Source: Vermamoeba vermiformis (taxonomy: Eukaryota > Tubulinea > Echinamoebida). Taken from it: a stretch of DNA of 64,000 bases. The notes under the pieces are model-generated. The model was not told the DNA's origin and did no database searches. It was given only the letters and a program-made list of their open reading frames with translations. The translations under genes were made by a program, and so were the position numbers. Where the stretch lies: contig JBEWZL010000013.1 in the NCBI GenBank assembly GCA_045837725.1, forward strand, positions 558,001 through 622,000. Reading direction: 5' to 3'. Below, in pieces: positions 10,946 through 22,908 of the stretch; the first letter of the stretch is position 1; every line of letters begins with the position of its first letter.

Positions 10946-13123
10946 ATGTACGGTCGATTTTGTCTTTTAGTATCGCTTGTGGTGTTGTTCCTGGTTGCTG
11001 TCAGAGCTGACCTGGATCAATCGTCCATAACTAATGGCTTGTATACGACCACTGGCACCGCGACTGACTCGGGTGGTTTTATTCAACTGACCCCTTCTTC
11101 AACGAATCAAGCTGGTGTTGCACTTTACTCAGCACAACAAACGATCGCAAACGGATTTTCTACAACTTTCAGTTACACGTCGTCTGGCTGTTCTACGCCA
11201 TCTGGTGCTGATGGGTATGTTACATGTAATTATCCTATTTTGACTCCAATTAATTAAATCAATTCTAGATTCACGTTTTTGGTTTCACCCCTTCTCTCGA
11301 TCACGGGCTCACTTGCAACAGGCAATAGTCTCGCAATCGCTGGTGCTGCTAACGTGGCGGTAGTTGCATTTGATCTGTACAACTCAGAACTTCGCGTTTG
11401 CTCAGCGTAAGCCAAAGAGCAAAACAAAATCAAAGCTGCAATGACTAAGATTTCCGCTTTTAGTAATTCAATCACCCCGCTTTCCTGGGCCTCCAGTTGC
11501 GCAGTTGGAAACATTACGGCTAGTCTTAAATGCAGTGGCGCTCATACGTTGAAAATTGGGTTTTCTGCTCCGAGCAGCTGGCAAGTCTGGATCGACGGCA
11601 TTTCACAAGGCAATTTTACCAAGGACTTGACGAATACATTGACGATGGTTAATGGCATGGCTTATGTCGGTTTCACTGGCTCGACAGGAACGTACTACAT
11701 GCGCCAGCGAGTCACTTCGTGGACCTTGACATCCGCTACAAGTACGCTCAATTAATTCAATGCCTTATAGATACTCATACTATTATAGATTGTTCTGTAA
11801 ACAACGGAGGATGCTCGCTTGATGCTACCTGTGCCGTTGTTAGTGGTTCGACTCAATGTACTTGCAACGACGGATTTACGGGCGATGGCTACACGTGCAG
11901 TAAGTATACAACAGTGTTATATGAACGGCTTTTCTAATGAGCTGCTATAGCTGTCACTTCTCCACCTGTCAATCCACCTGTTGACGTGCCGCTTGCAGCG
12001 CCTGTCGAGCCACCTGTTAGCCCACCTGTCGATGTGCCAGTAGCACAACCTCTCGCTGAACGGCAGCACCTGTTTATGTGGCGCCACCCGTTGACGTGCC
12101 TATCGCTCAACCAGTTTCGGCACCAATGGCAACGCCCGTCACTCCGCCCACTGCTGTACCAATCACACCACCTGTCAGCACTCCTATCAATACACCAGTT
12201 ACGCCGCCAGTCACGCTGCCTGTACCAGTGAGCCCTCCAGTCAGCACACCAACAGCGATGCCAGTGATCATTCCAATCCTCGAGTGTTTCGATGACTTGC
12301 AGAACGGCAGTTTCATCGCGTATTTTGGATACAACAACACCATGGGCGAACAAGTCTCTGTGCCAGTTGGCTCAATGAACACATTTGGCAGTCCTTCGTT
12401 CATTGGTCAACCCACTTCTTTCGAGGCTGGTAGATCTGGTAAGTGAAACTAAGTGCTCGTTTTGTATTTGCATTAGACTAACAATTTTTGTAAGATTTCT
12501 ATCCGCAAGCAGCATTCGCGTACTTGTGGGATGGCAAGACACTGACATGGACTTTGACTTCGTACAGACTGACACTTGACACCTCTGACACGAGCAGAAA
12601 GTGTCCTTCATTTGCACGCTTCACTCTAACGTTCTACACTGAACGACAGTTGACTGATCAAGAAATCAACGCGATCTCACTGGGACTATCTAACACTCTT
12701 GGAATTTCACCTGAGAGAGTGCGCGTGTTGAGCATCAAGTACACGCCTGTCACGCGCAAACGAGACTTGTCAGTGGCAGAGCTCGAGATGGAGATTGCAG
12801 CAGCAAACAGCACACAACAGAACGAACCAACTCCGTCACAAGCAGTTCAGACTATAGTTGAAGCAGCAAAGAACACCACCGCGTTGAACCAAGTGCTTGA
12901 TCCAAACGGCACTTTGAATCTGCAAGTCCTTGGAGTTAAATCTGCACCAACAGGTGTTGAACAATCAGGCAGTGCCAGCAACGCCACTCCTAGCAACGAG
13001 CCTACCACAAAGACTCCTCGTGGATTGTTGACGGGTCAACTCGAATCTGGAGCCGACTCCCAAACTGAATACATAATGTTGCTGATTTCGTTTGCAGTTA
13101 TAACCTTTTTGGTAAGCGTGTAA
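10946..13123 (+). CDS. Secreted or membrane-anchored L-type-lectin/EGF protein A
   Basis: Kinase-less relative of the two receptors. Exons: 10946-11214, 11269-11406, 11464-11741, 11789-11899, 11951-12438, 12495-13123. Parts: signal peptide (MYGRFCLLVSLVVLFLVAV); lectin-like domain ending YVGFTGSTGTYYMRQRVTSW; EGF module (NNGGCSLDATC...GFTGDGYTC); Pro-Val stalk; and a conserved region starting [17 protein letters not shown] with GQPTSFEAGRS. A Ser/Gln-rich part follows, then a hydrophobic C-terminus (YIMLLISFAVITFLVSV) suited to a GPI signal or membrane anchor. The stalk does not stay in one frame: Pro-Val coding switches frame between about 12,050 and 12,075, equal to one missing base. This is either a sequence error or a real lesion. 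If the frame is continuous the protein is about 637 aa. Confidence 0.8.
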
Positions 13124-13378
13124 TATAGTGATAATATCGATGTAAATAATGATTGAAAACGCACTTCGTTGCTACATCCGAAAGCCGTTGCACGAATTTT
13201 TAGTTGGTGCAAAACAATTCAAATTAGATTACTCGTTCAAGTAACTCGTGAAGACATTCATTAAGACAATTTAATTCTCTATCGATTAATTAACTCGGCC
13301 ATTTGATTTATTTGCCAAATTTGTAGTTTTCGTCGCGTAATTTATAATTTTGTTTTTTTGCACCACATCAACACCACC

Positions 13379-15902
13379 ATGCAAGGCTCATTAAATCTTT
13401 TAATACTGTTAATTGCCTTGTTGGCTTCGGTTGTGACTGCCGACATCTCACAAACGACGATCACATCCGGTTACAATACATACGGCAATGGTTTAGTAGG
13501 ATCCGGTTATATTCAAATCACTCCTTCGCAATCACAAACTGCCGGTATTGTATTATATTCGACTCAGCAAACGGTTGGCTACGGATTTACCACGGAATTC
13601 ACTTACACAAGCACTGGTTGCTCTGGAGGTGGTGGGGACGGGTATGTTTACTTTCATAGTATTATATTACAAGTCATAGTAAAATAATACTGATTTGTTT
13701 TTTTTTATCAGTTTCAATTTCATCGTTTCTCCATCTACCTCTTTTTCGACCCTACAAAAAGGTGGAAGTATGGCCGTAGAAGGTCAAACAAACATTGCCG
13801 TTGTAGCTTATGATGGATATAAGAGCCAGCTGAGAATTTGCTCAGTGTAAGCGTTTCAAACGACATCTGTCATGATAATCTCCCGTTGGCGTGATTGAAA
13901 TTAATAATCATTTCCGCTTATGACTAATTTATCATGACTACAGGCCATCGGGTACATCATTATCATATAGTAGCAATTGTGTTTCGTCAAGTTTGGCCGC
14001 GATCAGATGCACCGGATCTTCGCATACCTTTAAAATTATCTACACGCCCAACTCCGCTTGGCAGGTAATATAATTAATACTCGATAACAATATGACTAAT
14101 AAATACTAGTTATGGGTTGACGGCACTTCTCAATCCCTTACTGGCCCGCAAGGTTTAACTGGCACGTTGACTTTGAACGCCAACTCTCAAGCTTATGTTG
14201 GCTTTGCTGGAGCTACTGGCGATGCATATATGGATCAACGAATCATTAGCTGGACGTTCACTTCAACGCCAAGTAAGTTTTTTTGTGGTTTCATGCCGGA
14301 TCCCTTCAGTTCATTTTCTGGTATTGCGACGTAAATTAGCAATTTTTATTAAGAATTGTAATCTCGCGTGGGAATAGTACTAATTTTTCCTAACTTTACC
14401 TTATTTGATTCAGCCTGTGCACTGAACAACGGCGGATGTGACACGAATGCAAACTGCTCAATCGTGGCCGGTTCAATCTCTTGCACGTGCAATAACGGCT
14501 ATACTGGCGATGGCTATACATGCTGTAAGTGCTCGAATATCTGGGATGACATGCAAGAATGACACCTGTCACTTGTAATTACCCGAGAGTCAATCCTGTC
14601 TACATGCTAACGCTCGTTCAGCCATTCCTCCCGTAGATCCGCCCGTCACTCCAATTACCACAGTTACCTTTTTTGCACCGCCAGTCGACCCTCCCGTATA
14701 CGTTGCACCACCTGTGGATCCGCCATCTACTTGCCCCTTTGTCTATGTGGCACCACCTGTGGATCCGCCCGTCTATGTTGCACCTCCTGTCGACGTGCCA
14801 GTCTCTATCCCGCCAGTAGATCCACCAGTCGTACCACCTGTTGCCGTGCCTGTCTCAGTACCAGTCTCAGTCCCTGTCGCCGTGCCAATCTCGGTGCCTG
14901 TTTCAGTGCCACCAATTAGTACTCCGATCGCTGTCAATCCCCCAATCGCAGTGCCGCCAGTCATGTCACCGGTCACTACTCCACCCGTACCTGTTCTAAC
15001 TCCCGTCAATGCACCTATGTCATTCGAAGTGCCAGTAGCGATGCCAGTGGTCATTCCAATCCTCGAGTGTTTCGATGACTTGCAGAACGGCAGTTTCATC
15101 GCGTACTTTGGATACAACAACACCATGGGCGAACAAGTCTCTGTGCCAGTTGGTTCAATGAACACATTTGGCAGTCCTTCGTTCCTGGGCCAGCCAACCA
15201 CATTCCAAGCTGGTCGTTCGAGTAAGTCCGGATCTGATTTTGTATTTGACAAGTTGTTCTAATTAGTATACATTAGATTTCTATCCTGATGTGGCATTTG
15301 CGTACCTTTGGAACGGCAGAACGTTGATTTGGACTTTGACTTCGTACAGATTGACACTTGACACCTCTGACACGAGCAGAAAGTGTCCTTCGTTTGCTCG
15401 CTTCTCATTGACATTTTACACGGAACGAGAGCTGACTGATCAAGAAGTCAACACTCTCGTGGAGAATCTTGCAAATAATCTTGGAATTTCAGTGGACAGA
15501 ATCATTGTGAAGAGCATCAAGTACACGCCTGTCACGCCTTCGAAAAAACGAGACTTGTCAGTGGCAGAGCTCGAGATGGAGATTGCTGCAGCAAACAGCA
15601 CACAACAGAACGAACCAACTCCGTCACAAGCAGTGCAAACATTAGTCGAAACATCGAAGAACACCACTGAACTGAATCAAGTGCTTGATCCAAACGGTAC
15701 TTCGGATCTGCAGTTCTTGGGCTTGAAAACTGAGCCAACAGGTGTTGAGCAGTCAGGCAATGCTGTGCCTCAAGCAGCTAAAGGAGATTCGCCCAGGTCA
15801 TTGTTGGGCAGTACTGCCAGCGTTCGCGTCGCTGCCTTGGATGTGACGCTGTTGTGGTGTTGCCTCGTAATTTTGTCTTTGCTTCATATTACCGTTAGGT
15901 AA
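13379..15902 (+). CDS. Secreted or membrane-anchored L-type-lectin/EGF protein B
   Basis: Intact tandem paralogue of protein A, 672 aa. Exons: 13379-13641, 13712-13846, 13944-14064, 14110-14272, 14414-14524, 14622-15221, 15277-15902, all phases closing. One extra intron splits the lectin domain compared with A. Parts: signal peptide ([19 protein letters not shown]); lectin-like domain ending [23 protein letters not shown] module ([11 protein letters not shown]...GYTGDGYTC); a long stalk of APPVD/PVSVPV repeats; the [11 protein letters not shown]...[11 protein letters not shown] region; and a hydrophobic tail ([20 protein letters not shown]) that fits a GPI signal or membrane anchor. The ECFDDL exon is nearly identical in DNA to that of A, while the lectin exons differ widely. 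The start is the first ATG, just before the signal peptide. Likely a cell-surface recognition or adhesion protein; its partner is unknown. Confidence 0.85.
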
Positions 15903-16429
15903 ACTGATGCGCATGTAAAATAAAATTTAGTCTTCTCAAGAACGAACAGCTTAGCATTTCTAAAAACGGACTGGATGCCGCTAGCTTAATGTGTGATGCA
16001 ATCCTAAAGCAGTGCACGCAATGTTTTACCCGATCTATTCAACCAAAATCCCTTATCCCAACCCACATGAAACCCCGTTTTATTATTTTATAGTTTTGGA
16101 AGGAATCCACACGAAGTGGATCCGCAAAAATTTGACAACCTTCGTTGTCAGACCAGACGCACGGTTGAAAATAGTAAAAGGCGATTTTCAAATTCGCTCT
16201 GCGTTTGGCCTCGAAGTGGATGAAAGGAACAGAGCGCTGAAATTGTTTTTTTATGGCAACTGAGAGCGATTTTGTTTGTGGGACCTGCCATTGCCACGTC
16301 TGACTTTTTCCCCGCCAAATATTAATTTAAATTCCTAATGTACAGATGTACAAAATACGCCCTTATGCGCAGCAGTATATGAAGTCTGGATCTTGCCTCG
16401 TTTATTAACAAAAAAAATTGCTCAGCAAA
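15903..16429. other. Convergent intergenic region
   Basis: About 0.5 kb lies between the stop codons of lectin protein B and the F-box/LRR fusion gene. An 80-codon open frame around 16,024-16,263 begins with an ATG but has no recognisable domain, splice signals or relatives in the window, so it is not called. No RNA gene was seen. Confidence 0.45.
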
Positions 16430-19262
16430 CTATTTTCTTCTGTTTCTTTTCTTTCGCATTTCTTTTTCGCTGAGATTGCCTTGCTTTTCTCTGTAATTTA
16501 AATAAGAAAATTAGCACCGTAGTTCATTTTTCAAACTTTCAAACCCAGATCGAGATCCGATCGAGTCAGGTACTACTTACATCCGTTGCTGTTTGGTTTT
16601 ATCATGCTTCTTCAGCTTCTTCTGACGTTCATCGCTTCTGCCACTCCTAATCTCGTCTATATCGAGCATATGATCCTCCATGGCAAGCACTGCTGGCGCC
16701 GGATCGATAGCCAGATGATCCAACGAGCTCGCAAGATTTTTCTCGCGGCAGAGCTTACAAAGACACTCGTTAATTTCTCTGGCGTCCTGGCCATTAAAGT
16801 AGATATATTCAGGACCCTTGAGCTTGTGTCTGAGACTAATTACGTGGTGATAATAAATTCCGTTGGATCCTCTAATATCAATCACGTCCACCTTGTTGAA
16901 TCTTCTAATAATGTCCATAAAGTGAGGGTTATCAAATCCATACGTAAAAGTAACCATCTTTAGCGTTGGAAGTTCGCAGATCTCGTCCAAAAATAAAAAT
17001 TCGAACGCACCAACGGATCCGTTCAAGCTGAAGTATTCCAAATTAGGCATATTGGCTAATCCTACTGTCTTGTCATCAACTGCTGGGAATACACTTTGAA
17101 CGCTGAATTCCAAATGCCTCAAATTCTTCAACTTGACGATCTCCAAAAAGATGCTGTTGGCTGCTGTTTGAGTTTCTATTTTTAGCTTTACCAAATTAGT
17201 AAAGTCGCTCAATTTGGAAAATCTTCCCATAGTTCCGATATTCAAATTGAGTTCAGTGAGTGTGGCCATATTGAGTTGATCCAAAGTGTCGGGCAGATGT
17301 GGCACATCCGTTATTGTCAGGGACTGGAGATTAGGCCATACTTTGAAATTGAAATTATTATCAATTAGGCTTAGCGTTACTGCCTTCATCTGCGTCAGAT
17401 CTGATAGCCACGTGTACGATCCAGAGTTCGGGATGGACCTGTGTGCTGTTTCATAGTCTCTAAACCGTAAAGTTGCAAATGACGTCAATTTTGGCAAATT
17501 TTTCGCGTCAAAAAGCGTCAAATCATCGCTGATAACACCGCCCAAGTGTTCCAAACGCGTCAAGCTGGATAAATGCTGGGGTGATATTTCACTAGGCAAT
17601 CTATAATATAGATAATATTAATGTTAGTCTTAATAATCGATGGTTAAATTAGGTTTGAAAGAGGTCCTATTATAACGAAAGAAAAAACGGATTTGGATCC
17701 AAATTTTTTTTTTGCCTGCGACTGATTTACAAATGACGTATTCATTAAAGATCAAATAATATATTATCAATGCATATGATGGACTTACTCTAGGCGCTTC
17801 AGATTGGTCAGATGCGTTACATCGAGAAAACTAAACGGCAAGACAGAAATATTCTCTTGAAATGAGAGTGATTCCAATCCTGCAAATGAGTCTTGGTGCA
17901 GCCAAGTTTTAGGCAGGGAGGACCTCATGAAAACCTCCCATTCGACTTTAATAGTCTTCAACGATGCTACAAAAAAATAAATTAATTAAAATCTGTCTTA
18001 ACCGCCATAATTTAGCGGATAATGCATTATTACAAATAAGTTAATATTTTTCTAAGAAATTATTAGATGAATTATTCTTTAAATCTTACGAGGATATTCA
18101 TGGCCAATGAGTCTATTCAAAACACAAATGTCCGCAACGAGTGTTTGAAGCTTCGGGAAGCATTTCAAGTTATTAGGCGTGGTATTATAGACGAATAAGG
18201 TGTTCAAATTGCTGAATTTGTCGAATAACGGAGACCATTTGTTGCGAACTTCTAAGTAGCTACATCCAAAAAAAATTTAGTTTTTGACGTATAAAATAAG
18301 CACTCTAAGTATTAATATATTACCTAGTATGTTTTATGATCGCTCTTTTCCATTTCTTATTAACTTTCATTGGCGTAGTGTTGAAATGCCTCGATCCAGT
18401 GAACGAGCACATTAACGCAATAATTTCCTGTTCAAAAATTAAGATCAGCACTTAAAAAAGCATTAAATATATAATAGCAACGCTATACTGTAATTATAAG
18501 GAATGATAAGCTTGTGCGAGAAAATTTTTCTACCTCGGGCATGGAGGCCAAAGGACCCTCAACACAATCGATACCAAAGTGCCCAAGTTTGTCGCAATGA
18601 TAGCACTTCTTGACGGCGGGGAGCGCTTTGTTTGGCGCGAATTGGACGGTCATTCGTTTGCCTTGGTATCGCGTGCCATTGATGGACATTAGCGTCTTCG
18701 TAGCGACGTGTTTTTGCTCGTAAAAGACATAAACATAGCCTACATGATAATCGATTGGAAATTATGTAATAAATGACTATATTATAACGTGGTGACGTAC
18801 CTGATTTTTCGCAGTCGATGTGCGTGACGGCTCCAAAATTGGATGCTATCGGCAAAAATTGAGTCTTTTCAACGAATAAGGGAAGACCACCTACAATACA
18901 ATAATTAGATAAACTTAACCACATCGGCAATTACTTACTAAATTCTAAGCAATAGTAGCTCTGTTCCTCGTCATCACTCGAATCGTCATCAGATTCGTTA
19001 TTATTTCGAGTTTTCTGAATATTTTGGATTAAATACTGTATATTTAGATAGTAAATATTTATGGGTACCTTATTTTGAGTATCTTCGAGAATATCAAAAA
19101 TATTGTGGCTCTGAAAACCGCCGCCTCCTAGTGAAATATTACAATAAGACCAATAATAATAAATTTTAATTAATAAAAAGCCATAATAATGGTTGTGCTT
19201 ATTTATACAAGTGCTGCATAATAAATTTCAGACTAATCGCGAGATTACCTACCTTTTCTCAT
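16430..19262 (-). CDS. RRM / CCHC zinc-knuckle / F-box / LRR fusion protein
   Basis: A 657-aa protein with an unusual domain order. Exons: 19262-19253 (10 nt), 19127-19069, 19014-18939, 18890-18801, 18739-18534, 18427-18324, 18259-18090, 17966-17789, 17600-16581, 16490-16430; all phases close. An acidic Asn/Asp/Ser N-terminus leads into an RNA-recognition motif (GGLPLF as RNP2, GYVYVFYE as RNP1, MTVQFAPN). Next is a zinc knuckle, CYHCDKLGHFGIDC (CX2CX4HX4C). Directly after it comes an F-box-like segment (MPEEIIALMCSF...VNKKWKRAI), then about 400 residues of leucine-rich repeats, and a Lys/Arg-rich tail. F-box/LRR proteins usually choose substrates for SCF ubiquitin ligases; the RNA-binding half suggests an RNA or ribonucleoprotein target. 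The fusion is supported by continuous splicing and phase, but RNA data would be needed to exclude two genes. Confidence 0.8.
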
Positions 19263-19483
19263 TTTGTCCGATCAAGAAATTTATTCGACAAAGCTGATCG
19301 TAGTCAGTACTGAATATTATATGATATTGTGGTCCACAATTGATGCATTAATGTTTTTTTTGCTCTAGTCGTTGCGCGGCATAAAAATTTTCACGTGTGC
19401 TCTTTTTTTCAATTTTCGTTCCGTTGGAAGACAAGCTCAACAAATAATTTAAATATTATTGTTGTATATTAGAGTCTGTATAT

Positions 19484-22058
19484 ATGATATCTATAAGATC
19501 ATTAGCGGTTGTCCTTTTTTTGACCGCTTTTTTGGTGGATGCCAATCAGACCCCTGCTTTAGAAGCTGGATTATGGTAGGAATCGATTCAATTAAATAAT
19601 TAATATATTTTAAGTAATTTATTTCGCATTTTAATCGAGCTAAATCTTAATTAACGGAATAAGAAGCATTTACTTTTGATTTTCTTGTTTATTGAAAAGA
19701 TATTATTTTATAGGCCGCTCCCCAAGTCCTTCTCTTTTGGCTCTGATACTGTATACTTGAACCCTGATAAATTTGAAATTCGCATGTCATTCCACAGCGA
19801 TTTAGTAACGGATGTGATCGGTCGATTTCATAACAGATTATTTTCTGGTGCAGCTGTAAGTATATATGATTATAGTTTATACATTTATTAATATGATATT
19901 TAGGTACCTTCTATTCAAATTCAATACCCTCCACCTCCCGTTTGGAACAATCAGAACGGAACCGGATCTGTAAACGCAGAAACTTCACCTTTCTTAGGAG
20001 GAATTCAAATGAAATGGGATTCGGATAGCGAAGATCTTAAATTAGGCGTCGATGAGAGCTATACATTGACAGTACCAAACGGTAAATACTAGCTCCAATT
20101 TTTTTTTTGTGGATTGAGATCTCGTTTGGTAGATCTGAGACACTAACGCTAATTTAATTACAGAAAATGGAGCATTCATCCAGCTCAATGCTAATAATAT
20201 TTTTGGTATTATGCGTGGTTTGGAAACAGTTTTGCAATTAGCTTTTGTCGAAGGTTTTGAAGAAGGCCACACAAATTTGGACGGCATTGCTCCATCTGCA
20301 AATTTCCTATCGATAAAAAATACACCAATCAGCATCGAGGACGCACCGAGATTTCCTTGGCGAGGAATGTTGATCGATACCGCTCGTCATTATTTCTCGA
20401 TTGAAAAATTGAAGCAGATCATAGATGCGTTGTCGTGGAACAAAATGAACGTTTTTCATTGGCACATTGTTGACGCGGAGGTACGTCCCGATAAGTTCTT
20501 ATTACCATATAAGGCAATGTCAGCTAAATTTAGCATCGTAGACTTTTCCTCTCGAATTAAAGTCCCGGCCTGAACTCGTTGAAAACAGTCGCTGGACCAT
20601 GGCCTCGACGTACTCGCAGCGTCAAATCAAAGAACTGACGCAGTACGCGTTGTACCGTGGTGTGCGCATCGTGGCTGAAATTGACACGCCGGGTCATACT
20701 TATTCTTGGGGCCGAGCCTTCCCGAACATTATTGCTAATTGCAGCAAATATATTTCATCGCGATCGATTACTTACCCGCAAATTAACTCCGTAAGTAACC
20801 AATGGAATTTTAAATTTTTTTTATGTTGCTGATCCGTTGGATCGAGCAGATCCCGCTCGACTTGACAAAGGACGAGACTTACGCAGTCCTTAAAGACGTA
20901 TTGCAAGAGACAGCTGCTCTGTTCAAGGACGATTTTATTCATTTAGGGTAAGCGTATAATACTATAGTTATGAGTTTTATTAACGTAAACTGCGCAGTGG
21001 TGACGAGCTGATCACAAAATGTTACGATGAGTTCCCCGAAATTAGACAGTGGATGCGTGATCATCACATGAATGACACTACTTACGTCGAATTGATTCGT
21101 TATTACCAAGAAAAAGTCATCCAGTACGTGCAAGAAAAGAACAAAAAGTTCGTTGTGTGGCAAGAAGCTTGGGAACATTTTGAAGGACTGCCGACGAATC
21201 CGTTCCCCGCAAACGGCGGTACGTAGTCAGACTGCCGGCTATAATAACAATATCGTATTAATATTATATGTAGGTACTATGGTGCAAGTATGGAAGGGCG
21301 AGAACGGACCGGTCGTGCAAAATCAATTGGAACAAATTTTGACCTCTGGTTACGCAGCTTTATTATCTTCGGGTTATTATTTGGACGTTCAGATCCCTAA
21401 TGTTAACCAAACGTGGTATCTTGCTCTTGGTACGGTCTGATCAAATTTTTAATCGAGGTTCTAATCTTATCCTGCAGATGTGTGGAAGAATTTCTATCTT
21501 AACGAGCCTCTGAGCGACGATTTGATGAATAAGTTGTCACCTGATCAACTATCGCAATTTAAGGGTGCTGAAGTATGGTGAGTATTATCCGGCTCTCATG
21601 ACGAAAATTATTGAAATTAATCGCATCCGCAGCCAATGGGGCGAACAAGTTGAAGAATGGAGTATTGATAAGATGTGGGCACCTGCGTTAGCAGCTTTTG
21701 AGCGATACTGGTAAGCCATATTATACTTTACTAGTGGGTAATATGGCTCACGTGGCATTTTTTTAGGTCTCCAAGATCCGTCAACGATCCGAACCAGGCG
21801 TACCCAAGATTGATCCGACAACGGTGCAGAATGTTACAACGAGGTTTAAATATTCAACCGCTTCGTCCAGATCACTGCTCAGTCTTTAGAAACCCGAAAA
21901 CGGAAGATACAATTAAGGGCTCATTCCCGACTTGGCTGATCGTGCTTGAAGTCATAATTTTTGCTGTAGTTTTGGCTGGTATGATTGCTGTGATCGTTAT
22001 TTATTATAAGAAGATTAGAGAAGTCAACGACACTCATTTTTCAGCTGTAATTGATTAA
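19484..22058 (+). CDS. Membrane-anchored beta-N-acetylhexosaminidase (GH20)
   Basis: Glycoside hydrolase family 20 enzyme of 633 aa that removes terminal GlcNAc/GalNAc. Exons: 19484-19575, 19714-19855, 19904-20081, 20164-20480, 20563-20790, 20850-20947, 20998-21218, 21274-21429, 21478-21577, 21633-21710, 21767-22058. A signal peptide (MISIRSLAVVLFLTAFLV) is followed by the GH20 N-domain and the catalytic barrel. Diagnostic motifs are FHWHIVDAE, AEIDTPGHT and the catalytic Asp-Glu pair in HLGGDEL; WYL and the ERYW end match family anchors. Unlike usual lysosomal or secreted hexosaminidases, the protein continues into a clear membrane helix (WLIVLEVIIFAVVLAGMIAV) and a short basic/polar tail. 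It is therefore probably a type I membrane enzyme of lysosome, vacuole or cell surface. Confidence 0.93.
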
Positions 22059-22269
22059 GGCCTAATAAAATGTTATATTTACCAATACAAGCTGTATCGT
22101 GTCTCGTAGTATAATAAAATTAATAAATCTTTTATGGAGGTGGAACGGAAATAGCTCCGCGGTGCCAAGTTTAAATTTTACGATTTATTTCATTATCAAC
22201 AACTCAAACAGTAATTAAATTGCAAGAACCTGATTCATTACATAATCACGATATATCGCTAGCAAGGCA

Positions 22270-22760
22270 ATGCTGTAAGTTTAACTCTTCATATCAAGCT
22301 ACGTTTATCAATTAAATTGTGTTGAATCTAAATTAAACAATATGTATAATTTTTGTCTAATAATTGTTGTATTTTTAGGCAATTTATTTCAGAGTTCCTC
22401 AAGCTTTATTGGATCGGTTTTTATTTATTTTTCGCGGCTGCAATAACAATCCTACTCGGCGTAGTGCTGTTTACTACATTCAAATCGATTATCCATAATT
22501 ATATTGAAGACGCTAAGGCTAGAAAAACGAAAGAACAGCTCATCCAAGACAAAAAAGAACTGCAGACAAAATCAAAATACCTCACAGTCATTCTAACAAT
22601 CATAATATCATCGTACATATTTGGATTTTCATTAATATCACTTGAATTTGTTACTCTCATTCCACCACTCATAACAATATTCGTGGGAGGAAAAGCGATC
22701 GGATTTGCTTGGAACGTGACCAAAGAGCGCATCAGCAGAGTTCAAAAAGCGTTCAAATAG
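22270..22760 (+). CDS. Small membrane protein, unknown
   Basis: A 128-aa protein not recognised as any family. Exons: 22270-22274 (only ATGCT) and 22379-22760; the join gives MLQFISEFLKLYW. It has an N-terminal hydrophobic helix (IGFYLFFAAAITILLGVVLF), a charged Lys/Glu/Gln-rich middle likely to form a helix or short coiled coil (KARKTKEQLIQDKKELQ), and a second hydrophobic stretch of one or two helices. The tail is basic. The five-base first exon is inferred from a good donor (gtaagt) right after the ATG and matching phase; a later in-frame start is possible. Confidence 0.6.
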
Positions 22761-22908
22761 CATTATATAGATGTTGATAGATATTTGACCAGATTATTAT
22801 GGAAGAATGGCACAGGTTCATCACAAGCTCTAACTCCAGGCTTGGTCCAATCACAAAAATCTCGTCATCGGAGTTAATTCTTCGCTCTTATGATATGAAA
22901 ATCATAGC

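Noticed and set aside
11934-12353. Antisense frames through the Pro-Val stalk coding for Gly/Thr-rich repeats (also 14,773-15,252)
   Set aside because: These are the mirror of the PPV repeats on the coding strand; they have no signal peptide or splice pattern of their own.
16024-16263. 80-codon open frame after lectin gene B
   Set aside because: It has no domain, no relatives in the window and no promoter or splice signals, and chance frames of this size are frequent here.
18573-18616. Zinc knuckle CX2CX4HX4C as a sign of a retroelement gag
   Set aside because: It is spliced in frame between an RRM and an F-box in a host gene with ten exons; no reverse transcriptase, integrase or terminal repeats are nearby.
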